A stretch of 14,546 nucleotides of DNA from CBFHSD01 sp965658375 (GTDB lineage Bacteria; Bacteroidota; Bacteroidia; Flavobacteriales_G; Salibacteraceae): NCBI GenBank assembly GCA_965658375.1, contig CBFHSD010000050.1:1-14546 (forward strand). Direction: 5' to 3'. The notes beneath the pieces were generated by a model that worked only from the letters and a program-made list of their open reading frames with translations, made no database searches and was not told the DNA's origin. Positions 6,376-13,500 of this stretch are shown here, piece by piece. Made by a program: the position numbers and the translations under genes. Each line of letters opens with the position of its first letter. The first letter of the stretch is position 1.

Positions 6376-6969
6376 ATGAACTACAAAGGATTTATAAGAA
6401 ATGAATTCAAGGATAGAGTCTCCCAAAAGGGACTCCATAAAGTGCTTTGGAATTTCTTTATGTTTCCCTTAACGCTGTTTATGAACTTTGTCAATTATCG
6501 AAAATGGACAAGACTCCTCAATCATTTAAGTCTTACTGAGAAAGAATTAAAAGAGGAGATCCAAATTGAGGTAATAGAAGAGAAAGTTTCGATTCGGGAA
6601 GCGGTTAAAAAGTACGGAGAAACACAACCTTCTCTCCGAATGAATAAGTGTTTTGTTATTGAAAAAGATGAACTTTTCATTTTTCCGTATCACTCTCCTG
6701 AGACAACACATCACTTTTATACTGAAATCAAAGAGCCCGTGATAATTGGATTAACTAATTCAAAGCATCCATATGAAACGCTTTGGGGGGTTCCAACTAT
6801 GACCGAGATAATTGGATGTTTTTCAAACGAAAATCGAACAGAGATAAAATTGATGGCAGATCTTTTTGATAATCAAATAGTATTTAGAATAAACAAAAAA
6901 CTACGGTTGCCAGAAAACCTAAACTGCATTAAAACGCAGTTTAGCCAAAACATTAGTATAAACAAATGA
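6376..6969 (+). CDS. Uncharacterised protein with one hydrophobic segment
   Basis: I do not recognise this gene. With the ATG at 6376 it has 197 residues; an upstream TTG (6346) is in frame but lies inside palindrome B and is rejected. A basic N-terminus (MNYKGFIRNEFKDR) precedes a hydrophobic stretch at ~23-39 (VLWNFFMFPLTLFMNFV) that could be a membrane anchor or buried helix. A charged helical section follows (50-82), then a mixed alpha/beta domain (~88-178). The last ~11 residues (182-192) are encoded by the first copy of the 30-bp direct repeat, so the C-terminus looks as if it were acquired by reading into a boundary element. It starts 6 bp after palindrome B, and the next gene starts 4 bp after its TGA. 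AT-rich, cassette-like. Function unknown. Confidence 0.65.
   Translation: MNYKGFIRNEFKDRVSQKGLHKVLWNFFMFPLTLFMNFVNYRKWTRLLNHLSLTEKELKEEIQIEVIEEKVSIREAVKKYGETQPSLRMNKCFVIEKDELFIFPYHSPETTHHFYTEIKEPVIIGLTNSKHPYETLWGVPTMTEIIGCFSNENRTEIKLMADLFDNQIVFRINKKLRLPENLNCIKTQFSQNISINK
6920..6949 (+). repeat. 30-bp hairpin direct repeat, copy 1
   Basis: Identical over 30 bases to 7418-7447. Contains an 8-bp inverted stem, TAAACTGC (6920-6927) / GCAGTTTA (6936-6943), with the loop ATTAAAAC, then GCCAAA. In this copy a C-G pair (6919/6944) extends the stem. It lies inside the 3' end of the 6376-6969 coding region, 24 bp before the next gene. Confidence 0.9.
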
Positions 6970-6973
6970 AAGT

Positions 6974-7420
6974 ATGCCAATATATTTAGATTTAGCCAAC
7001 CTCATCTTTGATAAAAAACAGTTAGACCGAAAGTATGCAGGCGGCTGCGATCAATTTCGAATTGACTGGAATATGATAAATAGTAAAGTTAATCAAGAAG
7101 ATGATGAACTTATAAGTCTAGCAACCATGAATATGGATGAATTTGAAATAGAAAAACTAACCAATCGAGGGTTAGAATTTGATGCTGAATTGCAGTTTTC
7201 GAATGATTTTGTAGCTATTTCAAGGTATGGTGGAGAACTTTGGACAACGAATTGGCTAGCGAGCAATGCGATCTTTGCATGGCATGTTAACTGCCATCCT
7301 CTGCAAAAAGAACGAGCTGTTCATATTGGAGAAGAGATGACCATGGATAAAATTCAAGAATTATTTGATCAAGGAATAAATGTTTTGAAAACTATAAAAA
7401 CTGATACCAACAACACTTAA
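6974..7420 (+). CDS. Uncharacterised 148-residue protein in a repeat-bounded unit
   Basis: Small soluble acidic protein without signal peptide or membrane segment. The start ATG is 4 bp after the preceding TGA. Visible features: a hydrophobic start MPIYLDLANLIFDKKQ, a short motif YAGGCDQFRIDW (21-32), a central acidic region (QEDDELISLATMNMDEFEIEKL), an aromatic-rich stretch GELWTTNWLASNAIFAWHVNC, and an amphipathic C-terminal helix. The composition resembles the many small orphan proteins of Bacteroidota accessory regions; I cannot assign a family. The TAA stop is formed by the first three bases of repeat copy 2, while copy 1 lies just upstream of the gene, so the gene is bounded by identical elements. 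Probably co-transcribed with the gene at 6376. Confidence 0.75.
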   Translation: MPIYLDLANLIFDKKQLDRKYAGGCDQFRIDWNMINSKVNQEDDELISLATMNMDEFEIEKLTNRGLEFDAELQFSNDFVAISRYGGELWTTNWLASNAIFAWHVNCHPLQKERAVHIGEEMTMDKIQELFDQGINVLKTIKTDTNNT

Positions 7421-7447
7421 ACTGCATTAAAACGCAGTTTAGCCAAA
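7418..7447 (+). repeat. 30-bp hairpin direct repeat, copy 2
   Basis: Exact copy of 6920-6949, 498 bp away. Its first three bases are the stop codon of the 6974-7420 gene. Stem 7418-7425 with 7434-7441. There is no T tract, so it is not a normal terminator. Confidence 0.9.
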
Positions 7448-7465
7448 CCATACAAGCTCCACCCA

Positions 7466-7497
7466 ATAAAAAAGCCCCAATGTTTCCATTGGGGCTT
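7466..7497 (-). terminator. Intrinsic terminator of the E2 remnant
   Basis: An 11-bp perfect stem (7472-7482 with 7487-7497) closes the loop TTTC. On the minus strand it continues the T run of the stem end into about six T (complement of the A run 7468-7473), and it begins 22 bp after the minus-strand stop at 7520. On the plus strand the following bases are only T-rich, so it may also stop the cassette transcript weakly. Confidence 0.75.
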
Positions 7498-7519
7498 CTC
7501 TTATTTTAAGCTGAACGGC

Positions 7520-7666
7520 TTAGAGCTTCAACACTACTTCAAAAGGATCTTTGCCACCAAAAATCAATTTCGATGGGTTCTCCAGCATTTCTTTCACTGC
7601 TTTTAAGAAGCTTACAGATTCTTTTCCGTCAATGATTCTGTTTTGGATGAAAGTGCCTAGACAGCC
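7520..7666 (-). pseudogene. 3' remnant of a 2-oxo acid dehydrogenase E2 gene (odhB/sucB-like)
   Basis: The minus-strand frame ending at the TAA 7520-7522 encodes NRIIDGKESVSFLKAVKE followed by MLENPSKLIFGGKDPFEVVLKL. This matches the extreme C-terminus of dihydrolipoamide acyltransferases (…DHRxIDGxESVxFLxxVKExLExP…), most like the 2-oxoglutarate dehydrogenase E2. Only ~40 residues are recognisable. Upstream the match stops: the catalytic DHR is replaced by QNR, the preceding residues (GCLGTFI) do not fit, and an in-frame TAG lies at 7667-7669. The lipoyl, E1-binding and most catalytic sequences are absent. A downstream terminator is preserved. It is a truncated, surely inactive gene end, left by a rearrangement near 7640-7660. 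Confidence 0.72.
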
Positions 7667-7690
7667 CTATCCTCACTGGTAAAGATGGCG

Positions 7691-7729
7691 TAAAAATAAA
7701 AGGCGTGAAGCAACTATACTCCACGCCTT
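7691..7729 (-). terminator. Intrinsic terminator of the adhesin-PorP/SprF-OmpA operon
   Basis: Minus strand: an 11-bp stem with one G-U pair (7719-7729 with 7700-7710), an 8-base loop, then the T-rich tract TTTTATTTTT (complement of 7692-7701). It lies 24 bp after the stop codon at 7754. Confidence 0.8.
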
Positions 7730-7753
7730 CATGAGGTTTGTTTTTACTGAGGA

Positions 7754-9553
7754 TTATTTCAAATACCCTGTTACCGTTATCTCAACTCTGCGATTGAAAG
7801 CTCTGTCAGCAGTTGATTCACCTGTTTTCACAGGCTCGGATTCTCCTAATGAGCGAACAGTAAAGAGTCTAAGATCGAAATGGCCAAATCTTGTTAGCCA
7901 CCATCGGGTAGTCTTTGCCCTTTGATTCCCTATTTTAATGTTTATTCCACTAGAGCCGATCATATCTGCATGTCCAACTATAGATATAGATGATAACTCA
8001 CTAAATTGTTCAAGTGAATCCAACACCCTTAGCAACTCGTTTTCGGGAGCATAGACTACGTTAAATTCAAAATGATCAATGATATATGTACGAGTTACAG
8101 GTTTCGGTCCTGATCCTTCCTTCTGGTCGGCATTATGAACAACGGCTTCAACACTATTGCGTTCCTCCCCGATCTCATCTTTTCCTCCAGCAGCAAGAGA
8201 AACACCTGCAACTACAGCAGCTGCAGACTTGGAAGAAGGATTTACCGATTGATTTACACCACTATTAGATCCATTCTCATCATTGGCATTGGAAACTGCA
8301 TTTGATTCAGTTTCTGAGGCATTTAAATCTGCAAGTTGAGGTACTTCTGTTGTATCATTACTTTCAATATTTTCTTCAATACCGGCAACCTTAGAAGAAT
8401 CTATGCCTGACTCATCTGCGGCAAGAGCAACACCCGCAATTACAGCAGCTGCAGCCTTGGAAGAAGGATTTACCGATTGATTTACACCACTATTAGATCC
8501 ATTCTCATCATTGGCATTGGAAACTGCATTTGATTCGGTTTCTGAGGCATTTAAATCTGCAAGTTGAGGTACTTCTGTTGTATCATTACTTTCAATATTT
8601 TCTTCAATACCGGCAACCTTAGAAGAATCTATGCCTGACTCATCTGCGGCAAGCAATTGATCCAATTCGGGCAATCCTTGATATGGGTTTGTATAAATCG
8701 TTGTGAATGTAGTATCTCGGTCTGAGACAAAGAAAAACTCATCATTATAGATAGAAAAGAAGCCTTCGAAGTTCTGAGTATTTATTTCATTCACGATTGT
8801 TGGGGTAGACCAATTCAAAAAAGAATCACCCGATGAACGATTGCTACTGTAAATTGAGAAATTCCCCGTTGAATCTGAACGTGTAAAATAAATGGTCTCT
8901 AAATCTTCTGTAATGTAAGGGGCAAACTCTAATTCATCCGTATTCAACGCATCAATTTTTTTAGGCTCTCCATAGCTAAAGTCATCCACTTTTTCAGCAT
9001 AGTACAAGTTATCTATTCCATGATCTCCGCGAGTAGACATACTAATGAATAAGTGCTCTCCCTTGGGATGCATGTAATAACCATAAAATGATCCCAAAGG
9101 ATTAAATTTTCGAATCTTAATGGTTTCATCGATTAATCTGAAACGGCCTTCTTTTGAACGCACAGCCATGCTCAAGCCCTTGCGCTTTTCACCTTTGCCC
9201 TTGTAGTTCCCTATCAAGTACAATGTGTCACCCGAAGAAGAAATTCCAACCACACCGTTATTGTAATCATCATTAATCTCTTCCAAACCCTCATTCTGAA
9301 TGGAACTCCACCCGTTTTGTGTTCGATCAACGTAATATATATTTTGATCAGTATTCGAAGAATCCCCTTGAGTATTATCGCCACATACGAAGTATAAACG
9401 ATTATTATTGACGTCAAATAGGGGTTGAACGGCATTCGACTGCAACCGGATTGCTAACTGCTCAATATTTTTGGTGCCAACCAAATTTTGTGCACTGGTT
9501 TGCTTTGAACCTAAAGCCAAGGCAATTACTAAAAGAATGTAAGATATTCTCAT
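7754..9553 (-). CDS. OmpA-family protein with propeller-like (PD40) N-terminal half
   Basis: 599 residues. Signal peptide ~1-21 (SYILLVIALALG...SA|QN). Residues ~40-290 contain repeated beta segments of the PD40/WD40-like type (NRLYFVCGDN, DTLYLIGNYK, EHLFISMSTRG, ETIYFTRSD, DEFFFVSDRD). Residues 301-452 are two nearly identical 76-residue copies of an acidic, Ser/Asn-rich linker, each ending in an Ala/Val-rich patch. Residues ~489-599 form an OmpA C-like peptidoglycan-binding domain with GHADMIG (Asp530), IGNQRA (Arg545) and NRRVEI. It is probably periplasmic or outer-membrane associated and anchors the operon's surface system to the cell wall, as similar proteins follow PorP/SprF genes in Bacteroidota. 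It starts 2 bp after the PorP/SprF stop. The exact role is inferred. Confidence 0.85.
   Translation of the reverse strand: MRISYILLVIALALGSKQTSAQNLVGTKNIEQLAIRLQSNAVQPLFDVNNNRLYFVCGDNTQGDSSNTDQNIYYVDRTQNGWSSIQNEGLEEINDDYNNGVVGISSSGDTLYLIGNYKGKGEKRKGLSMAVRSKEGRFRLIDETIKIRKFNPLGSFYGYYMHPKGEHLFISMSTRGDHGIDNLYYAEKVDDFSYGEPKKIDALNTDELEFAPYITEDLETIYFTRSDSTGNFSIYSSNRSSGDSFLNWSTPTIVNEINTQNFEGFFSIYNDEFFFVSDRDTTFTTIYTNPYQGLPELDQLLAADESGIDSSKVAGIEENIESNDTTEVPQLADLNASETESNAVSNANDENGSNSGVNQSVNPSSKAAAAVIAGVALAADESGIDSSKVAGIEENIESNDTTEVPQLADLNASETESNAVSNANDENGSNSGVNQSVNPSSKSAAAVVAGVSLAAGGKDEIGEERNSVEAVVHNADQKEGSGPKPVTRTYIIDHFEFNVVYAPENELLRVLDSLEQFSELSSISIVGHADMIGSSGINIKIGNQRAKTTRWWLTRFGHFDLRLFTVRSLGESEPVKTGESTADRAFNRRVEITVTGYLK
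8198..8653 (-). repeat. Two tandem 228-bp copies within the OmpA-family gene
   Basis: Copies 8426-8653 and 8198-8425 encode residues 301-376 and 377-452. They are almost identical at DNA level, with the few differences clustered at the low-coordinate end that encodes PSSKAAAAVIAGVA versus PSSKSAAAVVAGVS. The lack of scattered synonymous changes points to a recent in-frame duplication. Confidence 0.95.
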
Positions 9554-9555
9554 TT

Positions 9556-10533
9556 CTATAAGTTTAAGACAAGGGATAATTCATGTGAAGCTCCGGCCAC
9601 GCGCATGTAATCAGAAGTTGGAATTTCGAATGCGTAACTGAGCACCAGATTCTCCAAAATACCCATGCCCAAGCGAAAATAAGAGCATGTATTCTTCCGA
9701 TATCCGAACCCAATGCTATGCCTTTTGTTGTAAAGCAAGTTTGCATTCAAATCTAGGCCCCATGGTGCATTTTGAGTACTTACGAACATGGTATTTGCTG
9801 TAACATCCCACCCTTGAGAAATTGGAATCACACCACCACCAATAACGTAAAAGTGAGCCTGGCTTTCATACAAGGCCGCATTAGAAAGCACTATCCTACC
9901 TATGTCGTTCACGGAAAGTCCTAAATAAAAGAACTCATTGTAAACCGTTCCCCCAAAATGAATATCCAAATATGTCGCCTCGTTTCCACCAGAGATGATA
10001 TCCGTGTATCTTGGATCATTTTGTAGTTCAAAATCTTCGTTGACTAAATCCAATTGATGACGCGACAATCCTATCGTAGGACCAATACCTGCGAAAAGAT
10101 TATCCGCTAACTGCAAGTGCGCACTGTAACCTGTTCGTAAGTCTAACCTATTGAAGGCACCCGCTTCGTCACTCATTACGTTCAAATGAAGGCCATGTTT
10201 AACCGTTTGCCTGTTTCTTCTATACCTACTACTTCTAGGTTTGTACGAACCCGGCATACGAATGGCCCCTACAGATGATTTATAGCGCGAACCGGATAGT
10301 ACCGGATCTCCAATAAAACCACTATAGTTCAAAAGTGTTGTTCGCGGAGCATTATTACCTGTCCACTGATGCCTGTATAGCAATCCAACATTTGTTCTTT
10401 CTTGAATACCAACTGAACTGCCGTTGATAAAGGTGTAGTTAGACGAATAATTCGAGAAAAAGATGTCTTGTTGCGCTACACTGCTTGATGCAAGTAACAC
10501 AAATACTACACTGTAGAATATGATGCTTTTCAT
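9556..10533 (-). CDS. Type IX secretion system membrane protein, PorP/SprF family
   Basis: 325-residue predicted outer-membrane beta-barrel. Signal peptide ~1-20 (IIFYSVVFVLLASSSVA|QQD). The mature start QQDIFFSNYSSNYTFINGS and the following GLLYRHQWTGN...TTLLNYSGF are typical of the PorP/SprF family, as are the C-terminal strands (HSIGFGYRKN, LVLSYAFEIPTSDYMR, SHELSLVLNL). PorP is a T9SS component, and SprF is needed for SprB surface display in Flavobacterium johnsoniae. Here the gene sits 2 bp after a type B CTD adhesin gene and 2 bp before the OmpA gene, the usual context of an adhesin-dedicated SprF paralogue. I give no gene symbol because paralogues are numerous. The stop is TAG. Confidence 0.88.
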   Translation of the reverse strand: MKSIIFYSVVFVLLASSSVAQQDIFFSNYSSNYTFINGSSVGIQERTNVGLLYRHQWTGNNAPRTTLLNYSGFIGDPVLSGSRYKSSVGAIRMPGSYKPRSSRYRRNRQTVKHGLHLNVMSDEAGAFNRLDLRTGYSAHLQLADNLFAGIGPTIGLSRHQLDLVNEDFELQNDPRYTDIISGGNEATYLDIHFGGTVYNEFFYLGLSVNDIGRIVLSNAALYESQAHFYVIGGGVIPISQGWDVTANTMFVSTQNAPWGLDLNANLLYNKRHSIGFGYRKNTCSYFRLGMGILENLVLSYAFEIPTSDYMRVAGASHELSLVLNL

Positions 10534-10535
10534 CC

Positions 10536-13500
10536 TTACTTAATAATTGTTACGTATCCTGTTATCTTTTGAGTACCCGGTTCTTGGAAGTCAATCAAAT
10601 AGAAGTAACTAGCACTTGGTAGCACCTCCCCTTCAAACTTCCCATCCCAAGGATTAGAAATATAACCTTCAGGACTCGCATATACTTGTTCTCCCCATCT
10701 ATTCACAATAAGCACCTTGGCATTCGGATAACTTTCTATACCCTGTATGGTCCATGTATCGTTTATGCCGTCACCGTCAGGTGAGAATGCACTAATAGGA
10801 TTGATCTGTTCTAAAACCTCTACATAGACAGCGCTTCTTGCTACGCATCCATCTTCTGAAGTCGCCTCTAACTCAATTGACCCTGAGGATTCCAGAATAG
10901 CCATTACCGTGGCCTCATCGGTGCTAAGCAACCCTGAACCTGTCCAGATATACTGAGATATAACCAAATCAGAGGTTACGGACAACTCAATCTCTTCACC
11001 GTAATAAATATTGGTGTCATTTGGCGTTACCTTCAACTGTGGTATCGAATAACGTTCAATCGTAAACGAACAAGTTGTTTCATTTCCGGAAGCGTCCGTT
11101 ACATGGAAAACTTGGTTGTTTATTCCCATGCTTAACCGCTCTCCATTCGGAGTACCTGAAACCAGCCAAACACTATCAACACCGCAGTTATCGAATACCG
11201 TAGGTAAATCAAAAGAAGCTAAGCTGTCGCAGGTTCCAAAGTCTGACGGACAAACTATGGTTGGAGAAATTGTATCCAATACTCTTATTGGTGCATACAC
11301 TTTTGTTGAATTTCCAAAAGCATCCGAAACTACAACTGCAACCGTTCCATCACCAAGGGCTGAACAACCTAAGAGAGTATCGCCCTGTATTGAGTAATTA
11401 AAGGTATTAGAGCAATTGTCTGTAACCTGATCTATGAAAGCCGCAGCATTCAATACTACAAGTCCTGCTGAATCTAAATAAACAGTTGTTGAAGTAGCCG
11501 AGATGACAATCGGACTGATCGTGTCCACGACTGTGACGATTGCCGATTCACTGCTCGAGTTTCCGCTGCCATCAATCGCACTTAGTAAAACTGTATTCGA
11601 ACCTGTATCGGCACAACTAAAGGTTGAGACATCCAAGGTTAATGTATCAATGCTACAGTTATCACTACTGCCATTGTCTACATCTTGTGCTGTAATAGAG
11701 GCCTGACCGTTTGCATCTAAATAAACTGTGAGGTTCTGTGTCAAGACCAGAGGTGATATGGTATCCAATACCGTTACCGTTGCACTTGAACTTGAACTGT
11801 TGCCGCTCACATCTAAACCTGTAAGTGTAACTGTATTCGAACCTGTGTCGGCACAACTAAAGGTTGAGACATCCAACGTTAATGTATCAATGCTACAGTT
11901 ATCACTGCTGCCATTGTCTACATCTTGTGCAGTAATGGAGGCCTGTCCGTTTCCATCTAAATAAACTGTGAGGTTCTGTGTCAAGACCAGAGGTGATATG
12001 GTATCCAATACCGTAACCGTTGCACTTGAACTTGAACTGTTTCCATTCACATCTAAACCTGTAAGTGTAACTGTATTCGAACCTGCATCGGCACAACTAA
12101 AGGTTGAGACATCCAACGTTAACGTATCAATGCTACAGTTATCACTGCTGCCATTGTCTACATCTTGTGCAGTAATGGAGGCCTGACCGTTTCCATCTAA
12201 ATAAACTGTGAGGTTCTGTGTCAAGACCATAGGTGATATGGTATCCAATACCGTAACCGTTGCACTTGAACTTGAACTGTTTCCATTCACATCTAAACCT
12301 GTAAGTGTAACTGTATTCGAACCTGTGTCGGCACAACTAAAGGTTGAGACATCCAAGGTTAACGTATCAATGCTACAGTTATCACTGCTGCCATTGTCTA
12401 CATCTTGTGCTGTAATAGAGGCCTGACCGTTTGCATCTAAATAAACTGTGAGGTTTTGTGTATTTACAACAGGTGCAATCACATCTTGAACGGTTACTGT
12501 TGCGTTAGCGGAATCAAGGTTGCCTTCGTTATCTTGTACATAAAGTGTAACGGTGTTACCGCCACCAAGGTTTGTACAATTAAATGTGTAGGTATCTAAC
12601 CAAATGGTATCAATTCCACAATTGTCGGTAGAGTTGTTGTTGATTTGGGCGGCAGTTATGGTAGCCGAACCGAATGAATCTAGGTTAACCGTTATGTTTT
12701 GTGTAAGCAGAACTGGTGCTACGGTATCTAATACGGTAACGATGGCTAGTGCTGAATCAACATTGCCACTACTATCCGTTACGATTAAGTAAACAGAATT
12801 AGAATCAATATTGCCACAAGTAAATGTACTATCGCTCAATGTCATTGTGGCGATACTGCAGTTATCAGCGGAGCCATTGTCTAAGGCATTTGCACTAATA
12901 GTTACATTACCGCTTGCATCTAAGTAAGCGTTTACATTTTGCGTTTGTACCACTGGAGCAATAGTGTCTATTACTGTAACTAAAGCAATAGCAGAATCTA
13001 TGTTTCCAGAAGCGTCTTCACCATAAAGGGTCACATAGTTTTGAGTTCCATTGAAGTAAATTGGAGTACTGAAATAAAAATTGTCGTTACCAGAAGTGTT
13101 ATGAGGTAAGCCCCAAATGTATTGAGCAGAAGAGGGCAGAGCTGAGAAGTTACCCCAAGGACTTGCTCCATTTGCAGCATAATTAAATGCCGCAACTTCT
13201 GATACTCCAAATCCGGAGCTACTTACATTCCAGTAGGCGCCATCGGTTACTAATGACTGACTGCCGTTTGCAAATTCGTAAGAGCCCGTAACTGTAAAGT
13301 TTCCGATAAACATTTCGATACCACCTACATCTTGTGCAAATACATGCAGATAGTATGTGGTAGCTTGATCAAGGTTTGTAGTATGGGTGCTTAATGAAGT
13401 CCAGTTAGTGTTTGAGCCAATGTTAGTTCCAGCAACGCTATTACTCGTAGAAATATAAGCCGTGTATTGATTGTCTACCGTCATTACCGCGGTTAATGTA

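Larger units (their letters stand above)
5036..7447 (+). mobile_element. Candidate gene-cassette array (no integrase visible)
   Basis: Three same-strand genes (esterase, two unknowns) are separated by hairpin-forming elements: palindrome A, palindrome B, and two copies of a 30-bp repeat. Each element sits at or just past a stop codon, and the next start follows within 4-15 bp at the inner junctions. This matches integron cassettes or clusters of attC sites lacking integrase. The two small genes are visibly more AT-rich than the clp and tig genes. The region lies between a complete regulator gene with terminator and a truncated E2 gene remnant, as expected for a site of gain and loss. No recombinase is in the window, and the core sites depart from the classical consensus, so the mechanism is inferred. 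Confidence 0.35.

Noticed and set aside
6363..6912. Inverted pair TGGCAACC / GGTTGCCA around the 197-residue gene as possible insertion-sequence ends
   Set aside because: Only 8 bp, no transposase between them and no target duplication; chance is adequate, and the first copy is explained as part of palindrome B.
7651..7731. Short plus-strand frame reading DSPILTGKDGVKIKGVKQLY before a TGA
   Set aside because: Only about 26 codons between two stops, no start codon context, and half of it is the stem and T tract of the operon terminator at 7691-7729. Looks protein-like by chance.
11523..12482. Regular repeats considered as a CRISPR array
   Set aside because: The units are 240 bp, directly adjacent, in frame and translated as 80-residue modules; there are no short repeats with unique spacers and no cas genes.
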